Assembly: GCA_023415205.1 (NCBI GenBank)
Contig: JAEZLR010000008.1
Location: 1-51,220 of the forward strand
Direction of reading: 5' to 3'
DNA: 51,220 nt
Source of the DNA: Bacillota bacterium
Lineage (GTDB): Bacteria > Bacillota > Clostridia > DSM-8532
Under the pieces are notes generated by a model, which saw only the letters and a list, made by a program, of their open reading frames with translations, was not told the DNA's origin and did not search any database. Below, in pieces: positions 16,307 to 24,576 of the stretch. The first letter of the stretch is position 1. Every line of letters begins with the position of its first letter. A program made the translations under genes and the position numbers.

Positions 16307-17188
16307 ATGGGAAGTATCCAAAGTATCATAACTAGATTTCTGCTGCGGAGGTCGAATATTTGGAATAAGCCCCTGAATGAAGTCAGGAAAACCATGGAAG
16401 GAATAAAGGAGACAAACAGTGTCCCAAAATGGATAGGAACAGCAAAAGAAAAGATTAATGGGGTAGATTTTGAGACCTTCATACATTATGAAAAGAAAAG
16501 TGATAAAGTAATTTTATATTTTCATGGTGGAGGTTTTTGTTTAGGCATTTATAATGCCAACCGTGAATTTGTTGCCATGCTGGCAGAAACTTCTGGAATG
16601 GATGTCTATATGCCGGATTACAGGCTTGCTCCAGAACATCCATTTCCAGCTGCATTGGAGGATGCTATAGCGGCTTATGAAGGCCTGCTTCAAAACAAGG
16701 GTTATAGTGAAAAGAATATCATAATAATGGGTGATTCATCAGGATGCGCACTGGCCATATCTGCGCTTCTCGTACTGAAGCAAAGTGGGGCAAAAATGCC
16801 TTGCAGAATGGCCTTTATTACACCGGTCTTTGATCTTGGAGGCAGGGGGGATAGCTTTGTATCAAAGGCAGCAAAGGACCCTTTCAAGCTTAAGGATCCT
16901 CTTGGTATTGCAAAAATTTATATTGGGGGAAATAATGCTACAACCCCTGTAATTTCACCTTTATATGGCGAGTTATGCGGATTGCCGCCTATGCTTATCC
17001 ATGGGGCGGAGTATGATGTGTTTTTAAGTGATTCTGAACGGATGGCAGAAAAAGCAAAAGAGGCCGGTGTTAAGGTAGATATCAGGTTATGGAAAAAGAT
17101 GTGGCACATATTTCATATGCAAGCTCCTTTTGTTCCTGAATCAAGTCAAGCATTAAATGAAATGTGTTTGTTTGTAAAAGATGTGTGA
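16307..17188 (+). CDS. Alpha/beta-hydrolase esterase, hormone-sensitive-lipase (Aes-like) family
   Basis: 293 residues. The oxyanion motif HGGG is at 73-76 in YFHGGGFCLG. The nucleophile S144 lies in GDSSG (142-146). D237 (AEYDVF) and H267 (KMWHIF) complete the triad. YRLAPEHPFPAALEDA (105-120) is a family signature. No signal peptide, so it is cytoplasmic. It should hydrolyse short-chain carboxyl esters. The substrate is unknown. Placement after an AraC effector-binding regulator suggests it is induced by a small molecule. Confidence 0.9.
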   Translation: MGSIQSIITRFLLRRSNIWNKPLNEVRKTMEGIKETNSVPKWIGTAKEKINGVDFETFIHYEKKSDKVILYFHGGGFCLGIYNANREFVAMLAETSGMDVYMPDYRLAPEHPFPAALEDAIAAYEGLLQNKGYSEKNIIIMGDSSGCALAISALLVLKQSGAKMPCRMAFITPVFDLGGRGDSFVSKAAKDPFKLKDPLGIAKIYIGGNNATTPVISPLYGELCGLPPMLIHGAEYDVFLSDSERMAEKAKEAGVKVDIRLWKKMWHIFHMQAPFVPESSQALNEMCLFVKDV

Positions 17189-17245
17189 AGATTGAAAATA
17201 CATGCGTCTATCAAAGAAGAGATAAAGTAAATAATATGGAAAAAC

Positions 17246-17276
17246 GAGTGCCTCAATGCGAGGTACTTCTTTTTTC
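17246..17276 (+). terminator. Terminator after the esterase gene
   Basis: AGTGCCTC (17247-17254) pairs with GAGGTACT (17260-17267), with one G-T pair, around a 5-nt loop. It is followed by TCTTTTTTC. This is a classic stem plus T tract. Confidence 0.75.
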
Positions 17277-17309
17277 ATCAGGAGAGCAACCAATCTTTCA
17301 AGTAAATGC

Positions 17310-17366
17310 TTGACATATAGTAATAATCAATTCAATATATAACTAAAGTTATATAACATAAGTTAT
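17310..17366 (+). promoter_or_regulatory. Promoter and overlapping palindromic operators for the TetR operon
   Basis: TTGACA at 17310-17315 is followed, 17-20 bp on, by an AT-rich -10 region. A perfect palindrome ATATAACT-AA-AGTTATAT covers 17337-17354. A second inverted repeat, ATAAC-ATAA-GTTAT, covers 17353-17366, so two AACTnnAGTT-like sites sit back to back on the transcription start. This is the expected layout for autorepression by the TetR protein encoded 19 bp downstream. Confidence 0.7.
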
Positions 17367-17384
17367 TCAAAAGGAGACTGTGTT

Positions 17385-17963
17385 GTGCCACCTAAAACAA
17401 TATTTAATAAAGATAATATTATCAAAGCTGCATTTGAAATCGCGAAAGAAAGCGGTTTTTCTGCTATTACAGCACGAAGCGTAGCAAAACGCCTAGGCAG
17501 CTCGGTTGCTCCCATTTATCTTAACTTTGAAACAATTGAGAATTTAATGGAGGCTGTAGTTCAACATGTTTTTGCTGTTTCAAATGCCATAATGGCAAAG
17601 CAAGAAGGAACTGATATTTTTGAAAATATCGGAAAAGCAAGCATTGAGTTTGCTAGAGAATACCCAGTTCTTTTTCGCGAATTAATAATGCAACCCAATC
17701 AATATATGACAACCTATGAAACAGTGGAAAAAGAATTGATTGAAGCCATGGCTGAGGATGAAGCAATGCGTGGCTGGACAATAAATGATAAAAAAAGACT
17801 ATTATTCAAAATGAGAGTTTTTCAAATAGGACTATCGGCAATGGTTGCCAATGATCATGTACCATCTTGGCTCAATGAAAAGAACGTTGATGAGCTACTT
17901 ATGGAAATGGGTGAGGAGCTTTTGCTTATCCAAAAAATAAAAAGGGGGGAGATTGGACAATGA
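17385..17963 (+). CDS. TetR/AcrR-family transcriptional repressor
   Basis: 192 residues from a GTG start with AAGGAGA 7 nt upstream. The N-terminal helix-turn-helix is clear: NIIKAAFEIAKESGFSAITARSVAKRLGSSVAPIYLNFETIENLMEAV. The C-terminal ligand domain (about 60-190) is diverse, as usual. The stop overlaps the start of the oxidoreductase gene by 4 nt (ATGA), so that enzyme is the most likely regulated product. Palindromes at the promoter are probable own binding sites. Confidence 0.9.
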   Translation: MPPKTIFNKDNIIKAAFEIAKESGFSAITARSVAKRLGSSVAPIYLNFETIENLMEAVVQHVFAVSNAIMAKQEGTDIFENIGKASIEFAREYPVLFRELIMQPNQYMTTYETVEKELIEAMAEDEAMRGWTINDKKRLLFKMRVFQIGLSAMVANDHVPSWLNEKNVDELLMEMGEELLLIQKIKRGEIGQ

Positions 17964-19468
17964 AAAATATAGTCATAATTGGCGGAGGAATTGCCGGGCT
18001 GAGTGCTGGAATCTTTGCCCAGAAAAATGGTTTCAATAGTACTATTGTGGAGAAACACCATACTTTGGGCGGGGAGTGCACGGGTTGGGATCGTCAAGGC
18101 TACCATATAGATGGTTGTATTCACTGGCTTGTAGGAACGAAAAAAGGAACCCAGATTCATGATCTTTGGACCACTGTGGGTGCTCTAGACGGAGTTGAGA
18201 TATACCATCCTGAGAGCTTTATTGCTGTAGAACACGAAGGAGTAATAATTAATTTCTATCGTGATCTTGATAGGCTTAAGTCAAGCTGGCTAGAAATATC
18301 ACCGGAAGACAAGGAAGTAATAGAAGAGTTTTGTAACGATATAAAAAAGTTACATTCATTTTCAATCCCTTCTGGCAAGCCCATGGACATGATGAATCTT
18401 TTTGAAAAAATAAAGTCTGTTTTCTCAATGATGAATGTCGGCCCAATTATGCAGAAATACGGAAAGATCAGTGTGAAGGAGTTGTCCAGGAAGTTCAAGC
18501 ACCCGGCATTGAGAGAAGCAATAGATTCCTTTATGCCAGAAGGGGATTACAGCGCAATGTCTATTATTTTTCCCCTAGGTACTTTTACTAGTGGGCAGTC
18601 ATCCATTCCCAAAGGGGGCTCCAAGGCACTAGCTAAGCGTATGGTAGATCGATACCTATCTTTAGGCGGAACAATCGAGGCTTCTTGTGAGATTGTGGAA
18701 GTAGATATTAAAGGAGATGTAGTAAAGGGTATAAAAAGTAAAGACGGAAAACGATACGAAGCGGACTACTTTATCGCTGCCTGTGACGCCAAGGTTTTAT
18801 ATAAAAACCTACTCAAGGGATGTTACCCTGATCAAGAGTTTGAAAAAAGGTACAATAACCCAGGTATGTATCCATTGGCATCAAATATTTATATCGGAAT
18901 AGGCTATAAAGGTGATATGAACGACATTCCCCGAACACTTAAATTTCCTGTAGAAAGGGTAGATATCAATCAAAACCAGAAACCAATAAAACATTTACAA
19001 ATGACCCACTATGGTTATGAGCCGGACTTTGCTCCCAATGGGCATACTGTAATTACTGTTGCCATTAACCAATTTAAGCCAGAACTAGATGCATGGGAAC
19101 TTTTAGTTAATGATAAGGAAGCTTATACAAAGGAGAAAACACGGATAGGCAAAGCAGTAATCGATGCAATGGAATCTCGCTTTCCACACATGAAAGGAAA
19201 GCTGAGGCTGCTGGATGTGGTTACACCACAAACCTATGTGCGGTACTGCAATGCTTATCGTGGAGCCTTTATGGGGTTTTGGCCTACTATTAGTGGAAAG
19301 GCATTAACTCATACAGGACATATCAAAGGTCTTAACAATATGTTATTAAGTGGTCAATGGCTGCAGCCACCTGGGGGATTACCAGTAGCGGTGATTACTG
19401 GGAAAGACACAATTATGCGGATTTGCAAGAAAGAAAATTCAAGACCCCACGTTTTATGCTATCATTAG
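17960..19468 (+). CDS. FAD-dependent oxidoreductase, phytoene desaturase-like family
   Basis: 502 residues. The N-terminal dinucleotide-binding motif is IIGGGIAGLSAGIFAQKNG...TIVEKHHTLGGE. The C-terminal FAD motif region includes NNMLLSGQWLQPPGGLPVAVITGKD. The overall pattern and length fit the phytoene desaturase/carotenoid isomerase (CrtI/CRTISO) superfamily, whose bacterial members include many uncharacterised desaturases and isomerases. No carotenoid synthase gene is visible nearby, so a carotenoid role is not supported. Preceded by AAAGGGGGGAG and coupled to the TetR gene. Confidence 0.85.
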   Translation: MKNIVIIGGGIAGLSAGIFAQKNGFNSTIVEKHHTLGGECTGWDRQGYHIDGCIHWLVGTKKGTQIHDLWTTVGALDGVEIYHPESFIAVEHEGVIINFYRDLDRLKSSWLEISPEDKEVIEEFCNDIKKLHSFSIPSGKPMDMMNLFEKIKSVFSMMNVGPIMQKYGKISVKELSRKFKHPALREAIDSFMPEGDYSAMSIIFPLGTFTSGQSSIPKGGSKALAKRMVDRYLSLGGTIEASCEIVEVDIKGDVVKGIKSKDGKRYEADYFIAACDAKVLYKNLLKGCYPDQEFEKRYNNPGMYPLASNIYIGIGYKGDMNDIPRTLKFPVERVDINQNQKPIKHLQMTHYGYEPDFAPNGHTVITVAINQFKPELDAWELLVNDKEAYTKEKTRIGKAVIDAMESRFPHMKGKLRLLDVVTPQTYVRYCNAYRGAFMGFWPTISGKALTHTGHIKGLNNMLLSGQWLQPPGGLPVAVITGKDTIMRICKKENSRPHVLCYH

Positions 19469-19505
19469 CCGTGGTCACTCATTAAGGAAAGACAGAGGAA
19501 AAGTT

Positions 19506-20156
19506 ATGAAGTGTCAAGCAGTTATTTTCGATTTGGATGGTACGCTGGTTAATTCAATATACGGTTTAATGAATTCAATGAATAATGTCCTTTATAAACA
19601 TGGACTGGAAACACTCAATGTAGACCAGTATAAAATATATGTAGGACACGGACTTAAGGATCTGGTGAGAAAATCAGCACGGATTGATAGTTACGAGGAT
19701 CCCAGGGTAGAGCTGTTATATCGCGAGATGATGGAAGATTATTCAAGAAACTGGGATTATCAAATGTATGCCTATGAGGGCATTATCCCACTGTTAAATG
19801 CTCTCTCCCAAGAAAATGTAAAGCTCGGTGTCAACACAAATAAAAAAGAAGAGATAGCTCAACTCATCCTCGACAAATATTTCCCAGGCTATTTTTCCTA
19901 TATGATAGGGGGAAGATCATCCCTTCCGAAGAAGCCTGACCCGGCAGCTGCACTTCTTATCGCCAAAGAGCTGGGTGTACTTCCTAACCAATGTATTTAT
20001 TTGGGCGATAGTGATGTGGATATCCAAACGGCCAGGAATGGGAACCTGTATGCTGTTGGTGCCGCATGGGGCTTCAGAGGTAGGGAGGAATTGATGGCTG
20101 CAGGTGCTGATGCCGTTATCAGCCATCCTATGGAGCTTTTGAATATACTGAGGTAA
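19506..20156 (+). CDS. HAD-superfamily phosphatase, phosphoglycolate-phosphatase-like
   Basis: 216 residues. HAD motif I is FDLDGTLVNS (D9 and D11). Motif II is the threonine in GVNTNKKEE. The motif III lysine is in PKKPDPAA. Motif IV is YLGDSDVD. A helical cap lies between motifs I and II, as in Gph/PgmB-like enzymes. It likely dephosphorylates a small phosphorylated metabolite. It lies 37 bp after the oxidoreductase and may be the last gene of that operon; a terminator follows. Confidence 0.9.
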   Translation: MKCQAVIFDLDGTLVNSIYGLMNSMNNVLYKHGLETLNVDQYKIYVGHGLKDLVRKSARIDSYEDPRVELLYREMMEDYSRNWDYQMYAYEGIIPLLNALSQENVKLGVNTNKKEEIAQLILDKYFPGYFSYMIGGRSSLPKKPDPAAALLIAKELGVLPNQCIYLGDSDVDIQTARNGNLYAVGAAWGFRGREELMAAGADAVISHPMELLNILR

Positions 20157-20186
20157 TCATTACTCATCGTTAGCTAATATCAGCAG

Positions 20187-20230
20187 AAGCAAACACTGAC
20201 CCATTTCGGAGGGAGTGCTTGCTTTTTTTC
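20187..20230 (+). terminator. Terminator after the HAD phosphatase gene
   Basis: AAGCAAACACT (20187-20197) pairs with AGTGCTTGCTT (20214-20224), with one G-T pair. An inner stem adds to it. Five further T residues follow. Confidence 0.8.
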
Positions 20231-20335
20231 TATGCACATACGTCTGCATTGAAGATTAACCCAACCGTTGGCAACCGGCGGTGTTGCTGTTTTTCCTTTT
20301 CCAATGCCATCTCGTGTTGTAAAAAAAATTCAGTA

Positions 20336-20384
20336 TTGACCTTCAGATTATCATGTGTTATAGTTAGTTACAAGAGTAACTAAC
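20336..20384 (+). promoter_or_regulatory. Promoter with perfect 9+9 bp operator for the GntR/ABC operon
   Basis: TTGACC (20336-20341), a 17-bp spacer and TATAGT (20359-20364) form a good vegetative promoter. A perfect inverted repeat, GTTAGTTAC-AAGA-GTAACTAAC, covers 20363-20384 and overlaps the -10 box and start site. It is almost certainly the binding site of the GntR protein encoded downstream. The leader between it and the start at 20544 is about 160 nt long. Confidence 0.8.
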
Positions 20385-20543
20385 CAGTTAACCGATGAAC
20401 CATGTAACTAAAAGGAGCGGCCAAACATTGCTTCCATAAATAGCATGCAAAAGCAGCGGGGGTGAAAGCGATATCAGAGGTATTAATGGTCAAGATAAAC
20501 AAAATGTTAAAACATGTTTTGGGTATGGAAAGGAGGGAATCAC

Positions 20544-20912
20544 TTGAAGTTAAGTTTTGACGATGAGCGGCCCATCTTTATACAAATTGCCGAGCAAATA
20601 GAAGACGCCATTCTGTCGGGAGCTTTTCCTGAAGAAACGCAAATTCCATCCATGACAGAAATATCGGTCAGCTATAAAATCAATCCGGCAACGGCGTTGA
20701 AAGGTATAAATATGCTGGTGGAAAGCGGTGTTGTCTATAAGAAAAGGGGTGTGGGCATGTTTGTGGCAACCGGAGCGGTAAAAACGCTGTTAGAAAAACG
20801 GAAGAAGGAATTCTCCGACAAATATATCTCAGAACTGTTTACTGAAGCAAAAAGGCTTCGCTTGGCGAAAGAAGATATATTTTCAATGATAGAAAGAGGG
20901 TTTGCTGAATGA
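20544..20912 (+). CDS. GntR-family repressor, YtrA subgroup
   Basis: 122 residues from a TTG start with AGGAGGG 6 nt upstream. The winged helix is LSFDDERPIFIQIAEQIEDAILSGAF...IPSMTEISVSYKINPATALKGINMLVESGVVYKKRGVGMFV. The short C-terminal tail (about 45 residues) is the dimerisation part of YtrA proteins. These repress ABC exporter operons and are relieved by cell-wall stress or other unknown signals. The next gene starts inside this one (ATGA overlap). Confidence 0.9.
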   Translation: MKLSFDDERPIFIQIAEQIEDAILSGAFPEETQIPSMTEISVSYKINPATALKGINMLVESGVVYKKRGVGMFVATGAVKTLLEKRKKEFSDKYISELFTEAKRLRLAKEDIFSMIERGFAE

Positions 20913-21769
20913 ATGGTTTATGTGTAGCCAATGTATCTAAAAGCTTCGGGGATGTCAGAGCGTTGAGCAATGTCTCTGTTGAATTTAAGACCAATAAAAT
21001 CTATGGCCTGCTTGGCCGCAACGGCGCAGGAAAGACGACCCTGCTGAACGTTATTACAGGCAGAATATTTGCCGATCAGGGGAAGATTACCCTGAATGGG
21101 GAGGACGTACCCGAAAATGATATTATGCTGAGAAACATCTATATGATGAGTGAGAATAATAAGTATCCCGAAAGCATGAAAGTGGCAGAAGCCATGCGCT
21201 GGACGAAGGAATTCTATCCGGGTTTTGATGAGAAAAAGGCTATGGCTCTGGCAGACCGGTTCCAACTGAATGTCAAGAAGAAGATCAAGTCGCTGTCTAC
21301 CGGGTATAGCTCCATCTTCAAGCTTATCCTGGCCCTATGCGTTAATGTGCCCTATGTTTTTTTGGATGAACCGGTATTAGGACTGGATGCCAATCACCGG
21401 GATATGTTCTACAAGACTCTGCTTGAAAGCTATTCCGATAACCCAGTCGCATATGTCATATCCACTCACTTAATTGAAGAGATTTCAGGGATTATCGAGG
21501 ATGTTATCATTATCAGGAATGGAGAGATCATTCGAAAAGAAACACGGGAAGGTCTCTTGGCACATTATTACTGTGTAACGGGAAGTATTTCAACCGTAGA
21601 CCGCTTTACCGCAGATAAGAAGGTTATCGGGATAGATGCTCTCGGTGGGCTGAAAACGGCTTATATTGAAGGAACACCGGATAAAAGCTCCATACCAGAG
21701 GATGTGGAAATTACGAAAATGGATTTACAAAGGCTGTTCATACAGCTGACCAATAACAAGGAGGCGTAG
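20909..21769 (+). CDS. ABC exporter ATPase, YtrB-like
   Basis: 286 residues. Walker A is GRNGAGKT (around 37-44). The signature is LSTGYSS, a common variant in this group. Walker B is YVFLDEP, and the H-loop is VISTHLIEE. Residues about 220-286 form a C-terminal extension. It powers the permease encoded 2 bp downstream. Export of peptides or antibiotic detoxification is typical for YtrA-controlled ABC systems. The substrate is not known. Confidence 0.9.
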   Translation: MNGLCVANVSKSFGDVRALSNVSVEFKTNKIYGLLGRNGAGKTTLLNVITGRIFADQGKITLNGEDVPENDIMLRNIYMMSENNKYPESMKVAEAMRWTKEFYPGFDEKKAMALADRFQLNVKKKIKSLSTGYSSIFKLILALCVNVPYVFLDEPVLGLDANHRDMFYKTLLESYSDNPVAYVISTHLIEEISGIIEDVIIIRNGEIIRKETREGLLAHYYCVTGSISTVDRFTADKKVIGIDALGGLKTAYIEGTPDKSSIPEDVEITKMDLQRLFIQLTNNKEA

Positions 21770-21771
21770 AG

Positions 21772-22539
21772 ATGAATCTGAATCTTTCCATAAAATATCA
21801 ATTACATGACAGTAAAAAGCCTTTGTTAATTTTTTACTTAACGATATTTCTGACAACCTTCAGCATAATACTTTTAACCTGTTTGCCCAAAAACAATGTG
21901 ATCTCCGTGAAAGGTAGCCTACAAGGAATAGAAGCGGCCACGGCTATTTTTCTGTTAATTGCCGGCATGAATTCATTCAAGGAAGTTTTTCGTATGTTTG
22001 TTCAGAATGGAGTTTCACGAAAGACGATGTTTATAGGCCGGTTGGTGAGCGTCACCTTAATCAGCATGGGAATGGCACTGGTTGATAGTATTACCGCAAG
22101 TCTAAATAAAAAGATTATACACGCTAGTTCTAACTTAGAATATGTAAGGCTTATTGACATGCTGTATGGAAGCAGATACGAAAACTATTCATCGGGTTTT
22201 TTAAGATTCGTTGAAGGCGTATTATTATTATTCTGTATATATGCCGCGTTTTCAATGATGGGGTATTTTATTACCGCCCTGTATTACCGAATGAACAAAA
22301 GCACCAAGATCGCTGTATCAGTTGGGGTGCCGGCCGGACTTTTTGTCCTGCTGCCCGTTGTGGATTCATTTGTTTTCCAGGGAGCAATTGGTAGGGCCAT
22401 CGAAAGGTTTATGCTTTTTGCCTTTGGATTTTCAAATGGTGCCAATCCGTACTATGCCATGGTGACCATGATACTATCCTTCGCTGTTTTCAGCGGATTG
22501 AGCTGGCTTATAGTAAGAAAAGCGGTTATGAAGGATTAA
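21772..22539 (+). CDS. ABC exporter membrane subunit
   Basis: 255 residues with about six hydrophobic segments, e.g. PLLIFYLTIFLTTFSIILLTCL and LLLFCIYAAFSMMGYFITALYY. No family motif beyond that was recognised. The role is inferred from its place directly after the ATPase in a YtrA-type operon. GGAGG lies 8 nt upstream of the ATG. Confidence 0.75.
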   Translation: MNLNLSIKYQLHDSKKPLLIFYLTIFLTTFSIILLTCLPKNNVISVKGSLQGIEAATAIFLLIAGMNSFKEVFRMFVQNGVSRKTMFIGRLVSVTLISMGMALVDSITASLNKKIIHASSNLEYVRLIDMLYGSRYENYSSGFLRFVEGVLLLFCIYAAFSMMGYFITALYYRMNKSTKIAVSVGVPAGLFVLLPVVDSFVFQGAIGRAIERFMLFAFGFSNGANPYYAMVTMILSFAVFSGLSWLIVRKAVMKD

Positions 22540-22971
22540 AGTATGGTGTAATATGAACTAGGCAATGCCGCGCTTGAACCAGTATACACGTATTATTTGC
22601 AGATGGCACATCTCAACACTTCATGTACAAATAGAATAAGCTATGACTGCATCATGATTAAGTCATTAACAAAACGATTAATCAGTAATGACTTTATCGG
22701 CAGCTAGTTAACCGTTATGTTAATTTGCCTAAACTTTATTGAGTTTAGGCAATATTTTTGTGCATTTTACAGTGGTGCGAGTCATAAAATAGGATATAAC
22801 ATACCCCAAAAAGCACACATACATTCGACGATATATTAAGTCATAAACATACAAGTTAATCACACATCACAAATAATAACAAGGGATTAAATCCGTAATG
22901 TTAATCACAGCTTAAGACTTACAAATACAAGCATATTCTGCATTAAAAATTACGTACGGGGGATGGGTACC
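22540..22971. other. Long upstream region of the arabinofuranosidase gene
   Basis: No gene seen. The left half holds the terminator of the ABC exporter operon. The right half contains a direct repeat, GTTAATCACA, at 22855-22864 and 22900-22909, 45 bp apart. GGATTAAATCC at 22884-22894 is a small imperfect palindrome between them. These could be regulator sites for the arabinan-utilisation operon. No clear -35/-10 pair was found. Confidence 0.35.
22725..22760 (+). terminator. Terminator of the first GntR/ABC operon
   Basis: A perfect 11-bp stem, TTGCCTAAACT (22725-22735) with AGTTTAGGCAA (22742-22752), has a 6-nt loop and is followed by TATTTTTG. Confidence 0.85.
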
Positions 22972-24498
22972 ATGTCACAAAAAGCCAAGATTACTTTAGA
23001 AAGATCTTATACCATAGGCAGAGTCGATAAGAAAGTATTCGGTTCATTTGTGGAGCATCTAGGCAGAGGCATCTATAACGGAATTTATGAACCCACCCAT
23101 GAGGCGGCTGATGAATACGGCTTTAGAAAGGATGTTGCAAAGCTCGTTGAAGAGTTGGGAATCTCGGTGGTGCGTTATCCGGGAGGAAACTTTGTATCGG
23201 GCTACCGCTGGGAAGATGGCATTGGACCAGTAGAGCTGCGCCCAAAGCGACTTGACCTTTCATGGCGAACTCTGGAATCAAATGAAGTTGGAATTAACGA
23301 ATTTTCCTCGTGGTGTAAGCGGATAGGAGCGGAACCGATGATTGCCGTAAATCTGGGAACGAGGGGGATAGAAGCGGCGCTTGACCTCATGGAATACTGT
23401 AATCATCCCGCTGGAACCTATTGGAGCGATTTACGTATTCACCATGGATACCGTGTCCCTCATGACATCAAAATATGGTGTTTGGGCAATGAGATGGATG
23501 GCGATTGGCAGGTTGGACACAAGACACCGACGGAATACGGACGGCTTGCCGTAGAAACCGCCCGTGCCATGAAACGCTTTGACCCTGATATACAGCTAGT
23601 ATCCTGTGGAAGCTCGCATACCTTCATGGATACGTTTCCGGAATGGGAAGCAGAGACATTATCCCACACCTATGACGTGATCGATTATATTTCACTTCAT
23701 CAATACTTTGGCAATGAGGACGGCGACACAGCAAACTTTCTTGCTCGTTCATTGGAAACGGAGCATTTCATTAAAACTGTCATTGCCGTTTGTGATTACG
23801 TTAAAGCCAAAAAGCGCGGAAAGAAAGATGTTTTGTTGAGCTTTGATGAGTGGAACGTGTGGTATCACTCAAGGCAACACGACGATGATGTCATGAAAGA
23901 AAACCCATGGAATACATCACCGGCTCTGCTTGAAGACATCTACACTTTTGAGGATGCGCTTGTTGTTGGCTGTATGCTGATTACGTTATTAAAGCATGCT
24001 GATAGACTGAAGATTGCTTGTATGGCACAGCTTGTTAACGTCATTGCCCCGATTATGACACAGCCGGGCGGAGGGATATGCCGCCAGACTACATTCTATC
24101 CGTTGCTGCATACATCATTGTTCGGCAGGGGTACGGCTCTCAGGCCCATACTTGATTCCCCCAAGTATGATTCCAAAGATTATACTGATGTACCTTACAT
24201 TGAATCTGTGGCCGTTATGAATGAGGAATCCCAGGAACTGACGCTGTTTGCGGTGAACCGAAGCCTCGAGGAATCCATCAATATAGCTTGCTTCTTAAGA
24301 GGCTTTGAAGATTATTCTATCACGGAGCATATCGCTATGGAAAGCGATAACCTAAACACCGTCAACACTGTGGTTAATCCCAAAGCCGTGGTTCCATATA
24401 CTCGACAGGATTCCTGCATGAGCCTTGGAAAAGGCGAGTTTACTATTGAGCTTCAAAAAGCGTCATGGAATGTAATTCGGTTTAAAAAGACCCCTTAA
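22972..24498 (+). CDS. abfA: GH51 alpha-L-arabinofuranosidase
   Basis: 508 residues, normal for intracellular GH51 enzymes. The ATG at 22972 is chosen because GGGGGA lies about 9 nt before it; the ATG at 22963 touches that site. The catalytic acid/base is E174 in CLGNEMDG and the nucleophile is E293 in SFDEWNVWY, both at the spacing known for the family. VVRYPGGNFVSGYRWEDGIGP is another GH51 signature. No signal peptide, so it acts inside the cell on imported short arabino-oligosaccharides, releasing L-arabinose. The importer genes follow directly. Confidence 0.95.
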   Translation: MSQKAKITLERSYTIGRVDKKVFGSFVEHLGRGIYNGIYEPTHEAADEYGFRKDVAKLVEELGISVVRYPGGNFVSGYRWEDGIGPVELRPKRLDLSWRTLESNEVGINEFSSWCKRIGAEPMIAVNLGTRGIEAALDLMEYCNHPAGTYWSDLRIHHGYRVPHDIKIWCLGNEMDGDWQVGHKTPTEYGRLAVETARAMKRFDPDIQLVSCGSSHTFMDTFPEWEAETLSHTYDVIDYISLHQYFGNEDGDTANFLARSLETEHFIKTVIAVCDYVKAKKRGKKDVLLSFDEWNVWYHSRQHDDDVMKENPWNTSPALLEDIYTFEDALVVGCMLITLLKHADRLKIACMAQLVNVIAPIMTQPGGGICRQTTFYPLLHTSLFGRGTALRPILDSPKYDSKDYTDVPYIESVAVMNEESQELTLFAVNRSLEESINIACFLRGFEDYSITEHIAMESDNLNTVNTVVNPKAVVPYTRQDSCMSLGKGEFTIELQKASWNVIRFKKTP

Positions 24499-24576
24499 GT
24501 ATATTAACCGGAATATCATGTTGGCTTGTATATTCTGTTTAATATAAGAATTTTATGAAAGTGAGGTTGCTGGAAA

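Noticed and set aside
17960..19468. Phytoene desaturase as a firm name
   Set aside because: The superfamily is broad and no other carotenoid gene is present; only the FAD oxidoreductase family is supported.
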